A DNA stretch of 64,000 nucleotides, taken from Entomortierella parvispora (lineage: Eukaryota > Mortierellomycota > Mortierellomycetes > Mortierellales > Mortierellaceae). Shown here piece by piece: positions 10,355 to 21,247 of the stretch (position 1 is its first letter; the number at the start of each line of letters is the position of its first letter). Below the pieces are notes generated by a model, which worked only from the letters and a program-made list of their open reading frames with translations, was not told where the DNA came from and made no database searches. The stretch lies in assembly GCA_963573315.1 (NCBI GenBank), contig OY752153.1, forward strand, positions 62,001 through 126,000, given 5' to 3'. Made by a program: the position numbers and the translations under genes.

Positions 10355-12445
10355 TCAAAGAGACAACTCTATCCCAGGCCTCGCTTGCGCAAGCCATTGG
10401 ATCGCTTTATTGTATTGTTCCATCCGCGGGTTCTTAAAGGTATCTTTAACTCCTATCTTCTCCAGCCGAGGCCAATGCTGCACCATCCACGCCACATCCT
10501 CCTGCTGCATGTGCTGAACAAGCCGACAGATATCTAACGTCTCCAAACACTGAAGGGTCCCTAACGCCTTCAGTCCACTTTCCAGTGTTAGGTCCACGCC
10601 TGAATCCCTCCCTCCGACTCGATGGCCACCTCCCAGCCCTAGCATCTGGAGTCTCGTAAATACTGCTAATTGGTCGTACACCCTGGACCTGACTGATTCA
10701 ACAGATTCAACAGGGGCATCGTCCTTCGATCCCACGCTGGGAAGGGCGACGTAGATCTCAATGTCGATCACCAAGGTCTCAAGTCCAACGCAAGCCCACT
10801 TGTTCGATCTGCAGAGATCACGACCATTCAAAACTACTCCCTGGGCCTGTAGTACCGTGAGAGAGGGACATGACCGAAGAACTTTCTCCAAAGCTGGACT
10901 TTGTATTCCGCGAGTGCCGTCCAAGTTTAGACGGACAATGTTTCTGCAGTATGTGCCCACAGATTCCAACGCGCCTTGACTGAATCCAGTCCTGCCGGCG
11001 TGGAGCCACTGCAACCGTGGAAAGTGCTGGCACAGCGAAACAAAGAATTCATCCTGGAGGTCAAGCGCCTGCTCCCTGAACTCGAGCCTAGAGAGCTGTG
11101 GACAGAATTGAGCAAGGTTGGAGGCGAATTTGGAGGATGGGTAGAACCCCCAGCCATCGATCAAGGAAAGGTGCTCCAGTTCAGGACATTGGCGTGTCAA
11201 ATTGACGAGAAATTCTTGACGAAGGCCTGTCTGATGGAGTGAAAGTGTTCGGATCTGGCTCTGAATGTCTAAGGAGTGGTCCAGGTTCAAAGAAAAGTTT
11301 GATAATGAGGCTGCCGGAGGTTGTTGCATATGTTGTTGGCGCTGCCCTGGCTGGAAAGATGGTAATGGTTTTGGGTATCGGACGGCCCTCTTGCTTTGAA
11401 TGTCAAGCAGGTCCTGATCGACGTAGCGCTTTCCATGGCTTCCTTTTATCGGATCATCAAAGGGCTCCAGTTTGATTACACTCTCTGCGTCCTTTGGAAA
11501 TGACCTGGGGTTCGAGCAGGCGAGGGTATCCAAGGTAAAGCGCGTAAAATCGTTTTCACCAAGAGAGAGATGAGAAAGCCTGCGGCAGCCGGCTAGGATT
11601 AATTGAAGCGAGTACTCTTGAAAGTCATGCCAGCCATTGAGAGAAAGTATCTCTAGATGATTCAGTCGCGTGAGGGCGTCCAGAAGTAATGGTGGAAACC
11701 GTCCCTGTGGTCGCAGTTGCAAACACCGCAAGTTTTTGTTGGATTCAATGACGCGTACGAGGCTGTCAGTCATGGAAACAAATGCCTGATATGACCCGGC
11801 GGTGCTAGTGCTCGTGCTGTTGCTGCTACATTGACCGTCTTTGGTCTTCAGCTGGGTTGATTTTGAGAAAGTTCCTGGAGTCGTTGATTTCGCGGCTGAC
11901 TGAGAACCGACCCGGGTTTGATCCGCCGCAAAAGATCTCAAGCGACTAGACAAGGCGTAATTGTGTTCTTCTAGGATCCGGGACACGTCCAAAGAGACAA
12001 GATCATGACAATAAAGTGCCACCTGTCCCAAATCTACCCCTGGGCCGCAACGCAGCGACCTTATCCTGGACCCGCGGCTGTGCCAGTTTTGACGAAAATA
12101 TGGATCTTGCCAAGCGCTTTCAGATATTGTCGTCCAGAGCAAAGGTTCGCAGCAGCTGAAGAAATCCTTGGAGACTCGGCTCGCACGAACCAGAGTGAGA
12201 CCCTGGAGGTAGCTGCAGATCTCCTGTAGTATCTCAGTGATGTCAAAGATTGAGCGACGAGGAGCGGGCTGGTCCATGCACTGTTCTTGATCTGGATCCT
12301 GCCTCTGACTAAGGAACGACTTTTCACTCCCGTGTGAGCACCCAGTGACGCCGGTTCGTCTGGTCGGCTCTTCATTGGCGCCGAGTACAGGTATGTGTGC
12401 AGGGTTGCCAGTTGCGGTTGCGCTGTTTGAAACGTCTGCGATCAT
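10355..12445 (-). CDS. F-box and leucine-rich-repeat protein
   Basis: Single coding exon; the ATG at 12443-12445 gives 696 residues (MIADVSNSATATGN). An F-box-like segment (FDITEILQEICSYLQGLTLVRASRVSKDFF) is followed by about ten LRRs with LEILSLNG, LSHLSLGEN, IRTLSLHQTG, LEHLSLIDGW and IVRLNLDGTRG signatures. Such proteins are substrate receptors of SCF ubiquitin ligases; the substrate is unknown. The reading frame stays open upstream to 12709, but an acceptor-like CTGACAG ends about 18 nt before the chosen ATG and a strong GTGAGT donor lies at about 12712, so a 5'-UTR intron is the simplest model. A short upstream frame (12908 down) ends at that donor and may be leader or an extra exon. Confidence 0.85.
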   Translation of the reverse strand: MIADVSNSATATGNPAHIPVLGANEEPTRRTGVTGCSHGSEKSFLSQRQDPDQEQCMDQPAPRRSIFDITEILQEICSYLQGLTLVRASRVSKDFFSCCEPLLWTTISESAWQDPYFRQNWHSRGSRIRSLRCGPGVDLGQVALYCHDLVSLDVSRILEEHNYALSSRLRSFAADQTRVGSQSAAKSTTPGTFSKSTQLKTKDGQCSSNSTSTSTAGSYQAFVSMTDSLVRVIESNKNLRCLQLRPQGRFPPLLLDALTRLNHLEILSLNGWHDFQEYSLQLILAGCRRLSHLSLGENDFTRFTLDTLACSNPRSFPKDAESVIKLEPFDDPIKGSHGKRYVDQDLLDIQSKRAVRYPKPLPSFQPGQRQQHMQQPPAASLSNFSLNLDHSLDIQSQIRTLSLHQTGLRQEFLVNLTRQCPELEHLSLIDGWGFYPSSKFASNLAQFCPQLSRLEFREQALDLQDEFFVSLCQHFPRLQWLHAGRTGFSQGALESVGTYCRNIVRLNLDGTRGIQSPALEKVLRSCPSLTVLQAQGVVLNGRDLCRSNKWACVGLETLVIDIEIYVALPSVGSKDDAPVESVESVRSRVYDQLAVFTRLQMLGLGGGHRVGGRDSGVDLTLESGLKALGTLQCLETLDICRLVQHMQQEDVAWMVQHWPRLEKIGVKDTFKNPRMEQYNKAIQWLAQARPGIELSL

Positions 12446-13872
12446 CGGCGGTTTAAAACAAGCTGTCAGACGCGAAGGAGTGTGGAGACTGGTCGGAGTC
12501 GAGGGTGAAGAAGCCGAGAGCACAGGGCGCACGCAGCGTAGGGTAGACAGACTCAACCCAGACAGCACGGCCGGGTATACTGCAATGGTGGAATGGAGGA
12601 AATGGAGGGAGGGGAAGAGTGATGGAATGGGATTGGGGCAAAGAGAAAGAGAAGAGGTGAAGAGAGGCAAAGAACGAGACCAAGAAAAAAGATGAGGCTC
12701 ATGAGGCACTCACCTCTTCGAGACCCCTGGCCGTCCCTGGACTAGCTGCACCTGACTCATGAAGTGCAAGGATGATTCTGACCGAATCCACATGCAAATC
12801 CCCATGCGAATCACCATGCTCGCATTCACATCCATGTCTACATTGACCTCCTTGCTGGCTGCGGTGTTGAGCTGCCTGCTTACTGAATTGCGCCATGCTC
12901 TTATCCATCTTTTTTTGCGGGAGTTACAGTACGATCTGCTCTTGCACCCTCTCCGGCTTTCCTCTTCTGAAGATTAAAAGGTTCCCTGTGCGACCGGCGA
13001 CTCCCCGTCTACTACCGCGATTATCTACAGTGCTGTCCTGGATGGCGTCCGTTAAAGTGACAGGGTATCTTTCGGATGAGAGAGATCCTCGGGGATTGAT
13101 GCTGAAGGCCAAAGTACTGTCGGCCTTGCCTTTCTGTGCTGCAACACACAAACTGCACATCTCGTAGGGAGGACAAACACAAAGAAAGAGAGCATCGACC
13201 GTGGGAAGAAAAAGATCAGGTCTTCCACAAAATGGCTGATTGGCTGCCGACGCGCACCGCCCGCGCCGACCAGCCCTTTCCAGGGGGACAAGAGGATCTC
13301 CGCGTGTGCTGGACGCGCTCAAGGCTGCCTACGCCGCCTACGCAACCCCTGCTGCATTGACTGACATGTGCAAGTTTCTTGTCTGTCGCCCTCCTTGCTT
13401 GCTTGACTGCTTGAATTGGGCTGGTCTCGCCTTGTTCGGCTCGCCCCTTCCTTCTCGCGCAATAGGCCAGACAACAGCTTCCTCAACTGGAGTCCCAGGG
13501 CTGAAATCTGTGGAGGGGTTTGTTGTTTGTTGATGGGGGTGAGTGATGCCGATCCGATGTTTACCCTTTGTTTGCTTCCCTGAACTATCCCAGTCCAGCC
13601 TGGAGAGATTACCTCCTCCTTGCGCCCTGTGCCCCCAGACCGCCAAAGGTCAAGTCACTCAAGTGTGGTCATGACCCTTGATATACCCCCAACCGTCGCT
13701 TATCCCTCTGATACCCCTTTACCCTATCATCAGCGTTCAGTGATAAAAGCGCCCCTGCCTTTCTTTTGAATTCTTTTCTTTTCTCAATAGATCTTCCCTT
13801 GTCCTCATCATTGTTTTTCCACAAGACACAGTTTCTGACTCTTGACTTTTACCACCAAACAGTTCTTCCAAG
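12446..13872. other. Intergenic: leader of F-box gene and P450 promoter
   Basis: 1.4 kb with no convincing gene. The left part (to about 12910) is probably the transcribed leader of the F-box gene, with a GTGAGT donor at about 12712. Frames of 70-130 codons on both strands between 12900 and 13650 lack recognisable domains. The right end is pyrimidine-rich (about 13757-13830), which is common just upstream of fungal start sites. Confidence 0.5.
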
Positions 13873-15804
13873 ATGGCAATGTCTATGGCTTGGATTGGAG
13901 TCAGACGACTCTTTGAACGACAAATGTTCAAGAAGAAACGAACGCCCCTCGAGTACGCCATTCTGGCCACATTGGGGTTCCTTGCTGCGGTGACCCTCAA
14001 ATACCCCAACCGAGCCTTTCTGACACCTGCTCGCAAACGAGTCGGCTACCAGGTTCCAGGATTTGCCTTAGTTGGAAATCTCCCTCATCTGGTGGTGTAT
14101 CGCGATGACCATCTCCCATTGCTTCAGAGCACTCTTGAAGAGCATGGCGATGTTGTGTACGTTGATCTCCAAGAACTCTTTCTTTACTCTTCAAACCCCA
14201 CGCCTGGGTAGCACAGTTTTCTAATTGTTCACACGTCGATTCTGCATGCAGGTCCCTTACTCTTCCTGTGTTCGGTCGTGCCATCATAATCAACAATCCA
14301 GAGCTCATGGAGCACGTCTTCAAAAGTAATGAGCATTTAGAGTACAAGTTTGCAAAAAAGGAGTATGGTCATTTGACTGACCACAAGAAGCTAACTCAAG
14401 CGGCAATATTCTTTCTTTCTTTCTTTTCTATAGCAAACTTTGAGAACTACGTGAAAGGAGACATGTTCCGTTGGCAGTTGACAGATATCCTCGGTCGAGG
14501 GATCTTTGTCGCAGACGGTGAAGAATGGCGATTCCATCGAAAGACAGCCTCGAACCTCTTTACCACCAAGCTCTATCGCAGTTTGGTCCAAAACGCCTTC
14601 AAGTCCAGTGCGCACGACTTTTGTCAACATCTACAGACATCAGTCAAGGCGCAACAACCTGTCGATTTACAGGCAAAGTTTCATTTGCTGACCATGGACG
14701 CGTTTGGCAAACTCACGTTTGGGATCGAGTTCAAGACCTTGACTCAAGAGGGTTCCAACGAGTTTGGGGACGCTTTCGACTTTTTGACATCGGCAGCCGA
14801 TGCAAGGATTTCCAACCCAATCTGGTTCATCACTGACAGACTCATACCAGGTCGTTGGAAGAAACACTGGCAAAGTATCCAAACCCTGGATCGTTACGCT
14901 GCGACCGCGGTCGCCAACCGAAAGGCCGAGACGGATGAAGCCAAGGCATCCAGACAAAGAGATTTATTGGATCATTTTATTCAGTATCGAAAAGACGACG
15001 GATCCTTGCTCAATGACCGTGAGTTGCGGGATGTGTTTGTTAACTTCATGGTGTACGTATTCTCGAACAAAAAGGGAAAACCTGACACACTCCAGGGGGA
15101 CCCTTTGACTAACTCGAATTCATTGCAATAGTGCCGGACGGGATACGACAGCCCAAGCATTGACCTGGCAATTTTACTCGCTCATGGTGAATCCAAGAGT
15201 GATGAGAAACTTGCTGCATGAGATTGACAGCGTCCTTCAAGGGTCTGAAGATGCCATTTCCTATGAGATCCTCATGAACTCGATGCCCTACACAAAGGCA
15301 GTCCTTCATGAAACTCTGCGACTACATCCACCCGTCCCCAAGAATGTACGACAGGCTCTGGGCGACGACATCCTTCCCGATGGCACACATGTCAGCAAAG
15401 GAGACTTTATAGGCTACTCGAATTGGTGCATGGGTCGCAACAAGACTGTCTGGGGTCAAGATGCAGACCTGTTTGTGCCAGAACGATGGCTGGTTCCCGA
15501 CCTCAATGCAGAACCAGCATCATCCGCTGCTCGGTTTGGGAGGTTCAAAGCTGAGAGTCAGTTCAAGTTCATCTCGTTCAATGCCGGGCCACGGCTTTGT
15601 TTGGGCCAGACCTTTGCGCTCCTGGAGGCGATGGTGACGACGTGTATTCTCTTGCAGCGATACGAGTTCAAGTTGGTGCCTCGTCATCCTGTTCCTAGAA
15701 TCAAGGGTTCAGTCACACTACCAATGAAAGGTCCATTGATGACCATCGTCTCGGAGAGGCCACAATCTTTTCATTTCCCACGTATTCTTGAACATGAGCT
15801 TTAA
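13873..15804 (+). CDS. Cytochrome P450 monooxygenase (CYP52/CYP4-like group)
   Basis: Four exons, 13873..14156, 14252..14325, 14434..15052 and 15132..15804, give 549 residues. A membrane anchor lies at about residues 27-42 (EYAILATLGFLAAVTLKYP). Diagnostic motifs are the C-helix WRFHRK, the I-helix AGRDTT (about 327-332), the K-helix ETLR (about 386-389), the PERW motif and the haem loop FNAGPRLCLGQ with its Cys ligand near residue 482. The enzyme should be an ER membrane haem-thiolate oxygenase fed by P450 reductase. The sequence style (NFENYVKGDMFRW, GRGIFVADGEEWRFHRK) resembles fatty-acid/alkane hydroxylases of the CYP52/CYP63 type; substrate is inference. All splice phases agree. AATAAA is at 15846-15851. 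No biosynthetic cluster partner is adjacent. Confidence 0.93.
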
Positions 15805-16904
15805 AAAGTGCCGCGTGCAGATCAGAAACGGACGAGTATAGCAGAAATAAAATCCCTTTTTTTTGCAGTCTGTGTGTGTTGGGTCTTGGCTCCCAAGAGT
15901 CCAAAGGAGCAAATGTTTGTTCTGGCTCATATTTGAGCATACGTGAACTGAGAACATAACGGCAGGTTGAGAATCGCCATTTGTCCTCATCACCTTTTGG
16001 AGGAAATGTGATTGCAGGGAGCAGGAGAACAAAAAAAAGGGGAGGGGAACATGCTCAACCCCCTGGCTATTTTGTTTGGCAGGGACTGGATTGGACTGGG
16101 ACGGCTCTGAAGGAAACAAAAAAGGAGGAAAACCCTGGCTGTCCTCTGCTCGGATGACTACATTTTCAATCAATTCATTGACAAACAAGATGGCGGGGGC
16201 TGGGAGAGAAGGAGGGAGGAACTCCGATCTATTAAAGGAAGGAGAAAAACAGCGACGGTTCTTTAGAAAAGACCGAGTAAGGACAACTCTTCTAGTGCCT
16301 GGATCGCATTACTCGAATTGCTTTGACAGTCCGGTCCCCAATACATGTCGCTTGGTTCTTCCTCAGTCTTTTTTTTCCCTCTCCCTCTCTCTCTCTCATT
16401 CTGATCGCATTGCCCCTGCTCTTCTCTCCAGTCTTCAAACTCCATCCTGGAACCCTTCTCCGTGTACCCTTGTTGATTCTTGCTACTTCCTGTTACCACA
16501 AGCCTCTTACCCGACTTTCAATTGCTCGCCCACTCCTTTCTTTTCGAGTCGTGTGAAAAATCCAAATCCTCTTTGTCGCCTTTGTCAAGCTTGGCTGCTT
16601 ATTCCCGGTTTCTTTGCTTTCTCTGTTGATTGTCGACTCTAGCACATTTTATCGCCTCCATCTTTCTTTCCTGTGTTTCGTCGCAACCAATATCTACAGT
16701 CAATCTGCCCATACACTAGGCTTTTCTCTCGATCTGATAGTCTCATTTCGGATCTAGGCAACTTTCTGTCGTCATAGTCGTCTTTCAATTCTCCTATTCT
16801 TTGGTATTTTAAGACGATCGTTCGACTGGGCCTCTTTTAGACTACAAAAGCTGCAACAACAAACCCTCCCTTAGCCGCCAACGAAGATCCTTCCTCAAAC
16901 CATT
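15805..16904. other. Intergenic region between P450 and next gene
   Basis: The first about 60 nt are the P450 3' UTR. The segment from about 16360 to 16900 is strongly pyrimidine-rich on the plus strand and is probably promoter and leader of the next plus-strand gene. No gene is supported; frames here are low-complexity. Confidence 0.5.
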
Positions 16905-19555
16905 ATGAGTAAGCTCAGAATCCTAGCCGAGTTCGCGGTGACGAGGGCTGAGATCGGGTCTTTTCGTCAAGTCAAGACCAACACCAGGTCCAATGACTAC
17001 TGTCGATGCATCTTTGAGCAAGAATTGGGAACCCTGGAGTGTATCGCCGCGTGGATCTGTTTGGCGAAGGGCCCCGCACTTCGACTGCCCTCTGGCACTA
17101 CCACGACAATGATTTACGACCCTTCTAACAGACACCTTCGTATCCAGGTTGACGCTTCTCTTGCAGAGGTAAGCCCGCTCTTTGCCTTTGCCCACCTCAT
17201 CCACCCCGATTTCCCCCTTTTTCAATTGCTGTCACCAAAAGGAACGCGTTTTCGAAGTTTATTTGTTTCTGTCCTTGGATAGGGGCGCGCGACGAGAAGG
17301 GAGACGGTGAAGAGGGAAAGGGTGAGAGTGTGTGGGGTAGGGCGTTACTGAAAGAGAGAGCATCACTGCAATCAACTTGTCCCAACGGGAAACGGACAAT
17401 GCAAGGAAGATGTTATCGTCGAGCCGAGGACCTTGGACCACATCCATGGACTGTCCAGTTCACCGTCGTGATTCCGATATCGAGGCATTAAAAAAAACGG
17501 ACCACAGCGGAAGAGGTTTGACGCCGTGTCAGCGCACCACAACTATACTACAGGATCAATGGATCGACAAATGGGTCAACAAAGTCGAAATGGGAATACA
17601 CTCTCTTTTTATTGATACAATCATACATGATATGGTGATATGGGAATAGGAGGAGACAGGGAAGAGGAGGAGCAAAGAAAATGGCATATTTGGAGAAGGG
17701 GGATGCGGAGAGGGATTCAGGGTGGAAGTGTGCATGGAGAGGGTCGCTTGATACTTTTGTTCTTTGAGTCTGTAGCCCACAGTCGCGTCCTGTTGTTCTC
17801 TCTTGGTGCAGATGAGGACTGGATCCTCGACCAACACTCGCAGACAACAAAGCTGACTTTTTTTCTTTTTTTTTTTTTTTGCGATGCCATGTGTCCCTTT
17901 CTTTGGACTGACAGGGATTGTGCTGGCAACGGACCCCAACTGACAGCAGACCATGTAGTGATCCAACAGAAGGCGAGCTCGCGCGCGTTCATGCGATTGA
18001 CCTCTACCTCTCCAGGCTCGTCGACGCGTCTGAGGTTCAACACACAATCGGCAAGATGTCGACAGTCGCCCTTCGATCGAGGATGCCTTCCTCTCAATCC
18101 ACAGAGTGTTCACCCTTCATGTCGCCTTCAGGTGTATTGTCTCCGTCCTTCTCAGAAGATACTCTCTGGATGCCATCCGGCGAGTCCACTCCCAACAGAT
18201 TCCATTCTTCGTATCAAAGATATCTGGACATGCCTGAGAAATACGCGTCGGATGAGAACAGAGACAGTCTAGAGCCCTCAACAGATTCATTGTCTAAAGG
18301 CTTGGGGATTGTCCAGTCACCCAAACAAGGAACGCAACTCTGTGATGTTCCTGAGACAGAAGCTTTCAGGACTTTGGATCTCTCCAGTTCAGATTCACTG
18401 TCGTCTTCATCATCATCTTCATCCTCGCCTTCACCATTCTCAGTGACTAGACATTGTCAAGACCTTGCAGAGAGTATACAAGTGGCGAGAGGCAGATCCA
18501 TTCGATCCTCACGTCATGAAATGCAACACAGTAACTCTACTCAAAGCCGACCAGCGACAGAGAAAGGCGATAATAGTCATAAACATAGCCTCTTGCTGGC
18601 TCTCCTTCAGGTCAAAGCGAACTCACCTCTCCCCGCTTCACCTTCCAGCCCCTTGCGTGCCGTGTCACAAGAGAGACAAACGGTCACTAGCCGGGCTCCT
18701 ACCCCTACCGAGAGGTCACATCCTACAAGCCCCTCAGGGCGCCAGAGGTGCGCCTCTCATCAAGGTCTTTCTTGGCTCCAGTGGCAAAAGCCAGAAGTAA
18801 CCATGCCTCTCGCATGTAAGCGGGCCCGTCGACAGAGTTGTGATGGCCGATTAGAGTCAAGACCGTTTCTGTCAAGGACCAAGAGTGTAGCCCCGTTGGA
18901 GCGCCACACCTCGTCCAAGTCAAGGATGGTCCACCATACGAAGCGTTCACCCTTGACCATCTCGACAGACGTGGCTCGACGTAACTCCTTGCGCGATACC
19001 TCCATGAGCAGCGTCAGCGTTGGCAATAGCGACCGCAGGCAAAGTATATCAAGTATCATGAGCGACATAAGCGACTCTAGCCTCTATCGTGGCAGCACTT
19101 CGTTCGCAGGCATTAGCAACAATACCCACGCCTCTGGTGTCAGCGACATGGCTATGAGTCGAAAAGGTGGTCCACCCGTTCATGTAAGTGCCAACAAGAA
19201 AAAAAAAAAGAGTGGCGACTTTTCAAAAAAAAAAAAAAAAAAAGAGAAAAACTAATTACATCTCTCGTTCTGTCCTCATTTACTTTCGTAGTACACACTC
19301 ATGTGCTGGATCGGAGGTCGGTGGCCCTGCAAGCTGCGCCCACTGATTAAACGGAACAATCTCCAGGACATCCACGCGATGTTGCGACGGAACCTCCGCC
19401 TACCCTCCACTTTTTTCATTGACATTGAATTTGATTGGGAGGGAGACACGTACGTGATTTTGGACGCGTCGCATTGGCAATGGGCACGAGAGCAGGTCCA
19501 CTTTGGCGACATGAGCGTTCGATGCCACATTTGGAAGAAAAAGTACTCGGCATAG
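16905..19555 (+). CDS. Unidentified protein with disordered middle and compact C-terminal alpha/beta module
   Basis: Exons 16905..17168, 17915..19183 and 19292..19555 join in phase 0 and give 598 residues; no family is recognised. The middle (about 105-510) is Ser-rich and probably disordered, with (S)n near 18400-18430 and many RR-S type sites. The last about 90 residues form a compact globular piece (CWIGGRWPCKLRPLIKR, NLQDIHAMLRRNLRLP, FFIDIEFDWEGDTYVIL, MSVRCHIWKKK), whose strand-helix-strand-strand-helix-strand order and spacing recall PB1/ubiquitin-like folds. The first exon and its 746-nt intron are the weak part: translation could instead start at the ATG near 18056. The C-terminal module is well supported by the frame change at the intron. 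Confidence 0.55.
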
Positions 19556-20139
19556 AAATAGCTGGGGAAATCTCGGCGTTGATCCATCTCCATCTGTAGA
19601 ATACACACACACGCACACGCACACGCACACGCACACGCACACACACTCACCCACACGCACAAAAACCTACATCAGAGTAGAGCGACAGGACGCACCAAGC
19701 GCAAATGAAAGAGGAACGAAAGAAGTAATCAATGGACGACAAAGAATGGCAGAAAAGTTTCAACAAGGCCTTAGCCATTTGGACCCCGAAGAGAAGAGAA
19801 ATCCCTTTCATGACACTTCTCCTTCATTATACAGTCTCTACTCCGTATCTCTTGTTCGCGAAAGAAAACAAAAAAAAAAAGTCACTCCTTTCCCAAATTC
19901 CCACCCTCTGCGCGTGCGTACTTTTTCACTAAGTTGCCCCATTCCTTCTCTTAGCCAGAGTTGTTTGTTGTTTTAGGCCAGTGTTTTTAGTCTTTGTAGC
20001 CTATTAAAAAAAGAGATAGACGAGCAAGAGAGATTTGTCCGCCAGGGACCTTCATCATTATTACTTTTTTTTTTTTTTTTTTTTTTCCTAATGTCAAGGT
20101 CACTCGCTGTAATTTTGTAAAGAGGATTATTATTTATGG
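19556..20139. other. Intergenic, convergent, with (CACACG)n and poly-T tracts
   Basis: 3' flanks of two convergent genes. It holds a CA/CACACG microsatellite (19602-19646) and a run of 22 T (20065-20086). Short frames at 19732-19976 have no recognisable features. Confidence 0.5.
19602..19646. repeat. Microsatellite (CACACG)n
   Basis: Alternating CA dinucleotides and CACACG hexamers over about 45 bp. Confidence 0.85.
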
Positions 20140-21111
20140 TTATAGTACATCATCCTCATCTACATCTGTAAACTCGTCGTCCAAGTCTTCCCACTCATTC
20201 ATGTCATTATCCCCATGCAGAATTCCATAGCAGCCATCCAAATTGAGAGACACCAGTTTTGTGGCGCCCATTCTCAAGTCCTTGATACTCCTGTCCGTGA
20301 TCCTAGTGCAATTGGACACATCCAGGCTCTTGAGCGGTCTTGTCACCCAATGCAGACCCCCAGGACCCTCTGTCCCTACAGCAATTCCCTCCTTCCGATC
20401 CTCCAAAAACGCCATCAAGGCCGGACTTGATTCCAGAAGGATGGGCGATCCGATTTCCCTAATAGAAACATCCGTGATCCGATCACAACCCGACAGCTCC
20501 AGGTTCTTGAGTGAAGGCACGTTCACACAAAGGGAAAGGATGGCTAGATCCGTGATCTTGTTGCAACCTGAGAGCACCAAAGAGCCAAGTCTTCCTCGAG
20601 GTCCAAGATGTTCTGCCAAGATCTGTACTGCATTGTCCCGCAAGATGGAGCAGTCTGCTAGATTTAATCGTTCGATCCATGGACAACCTTGGACAATCGC
20701 TTCTACGGTTTCGTACTGGACAGCATCCCAGCGGTGGGGCATCATTGAAAGATCAATGGACCTGACGAGAACGCCTGGTGGTATCCGTGGTGCCAGATCA
20801 GAGGGTGCTGATGAGTGGTCTGTGCTATCCTGAAGTCCTGGAGATGAAGGCTTGAGGTGTTGAGCGAAGCTGTGTTTTTCAAGGTAGTTATCCACCTCGA
20901 CGTTGTTTACCGTCCGTAGAAACTTTTGTAACGCGGAGAGGCGGAGGAGAGACGGTTCCCGATAGAGAGGAGTCTGAGTGAGGTTGTGCCATAACTTGTT
21001 TATCCGATTGCATCGAGCCAAGGCGAGCTGGTCATGCTCAATGCTGTCCACGATGGCGATGAGCAACTCTGTTGGTAATGACTCCATGAGTGTCTCTTGT
21101 GTGTCATGCAT
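20140..21111 (-). CDS. F-box/LRR protein (AMN1/FBXL-like, 323 residues)
   Basis: A single exon encodes a complete 323-residue protein. The F-box (ESLPTELLIAIVDSIEHDQLALARCNRINKLWHNLTQ) occupies residues about 10-46. Cys-containing LRRs follow, with the motifs IERLNLADCSILRDNAV, LGSLVLSGCNKITDLAI, LKNLELSGCDRITDVSI, LKSLDVSNCTRITDRSI and LVSLNLDGCYGI, the AMN1/FBXL2 class. The C-terminus is strongly acidic (EWEDLDDEFTDVDEDDVL). Family role: SCF substrate receptor. The start ATG is preceded by a run of 28 T in the mRNA sense. The gene is tandem with another F-box gene on the same strand, but the two are not alike beyond the F-box. Confidence 0.9.
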   Translation of the reverse strand: MHDTQETLMESLPTELLIAIVDSIEHDQLALARCNRINKLWHNLTQTPLYREPSLLRLSALQKFLRTVNNVEVDNYLEKHSFAQHLKPSSPGLQDSTDHSSAPSDLAPRIPPGVLVRSIDLSMMPHRWDAVQYETVEAIVQGCPWIERLNLADCSILRDNAVQILAEHLGPRGRLGSLVLSGCNKITDLAILSLCVNVPSLKNLELSGCDRITDVSIREIGSPILLESSPALMAFLEDRKEGIAVGTEGPGGLHWVTRPLKSLDVSNCTRITDRSIKDLRMGATKLVSLNLDGCYGILHGDNDMNEWEDLDDEFTDVDEDDVL

Positions 21112-21137
21112 GCATTCCTTCGAGCCTCAAAGAGAAC

Positions 21138-21165
21138 AAAAAAAAAAAAAAAAAAAAAAAAAAAA
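21138..21165. repeat. Poly-A run of 28 (poly-T in the F-box/LRR leader)
   Basis: Twenty-eight A on the plus strand, 26 nt upstream of the minus-strand start codon at 21111. Confidence 0.9.
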
Positions 21166-21247
21166 GTGACTGCGGAGCAACCTCCATATTGACATCCTAG
21201 CGCCACCAAATTGGAAAACTGTTGTACATTTTATGATCAAGGTCAGT

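Noticed and set aside
12924-13322. 132-codon minus-strand frame
   Set aside because: No domain, and competing frames on the other strand; best seen as leader or random frame upstream of the F-box gene.
13873-15804. P450 plus neighbours as a secondary-metabolite cluster
   Set aside because: No PKS, NRPS, terpene synthase, transporter or cluster regulator is adjacent; neighbours are F-box and unidentified genes.
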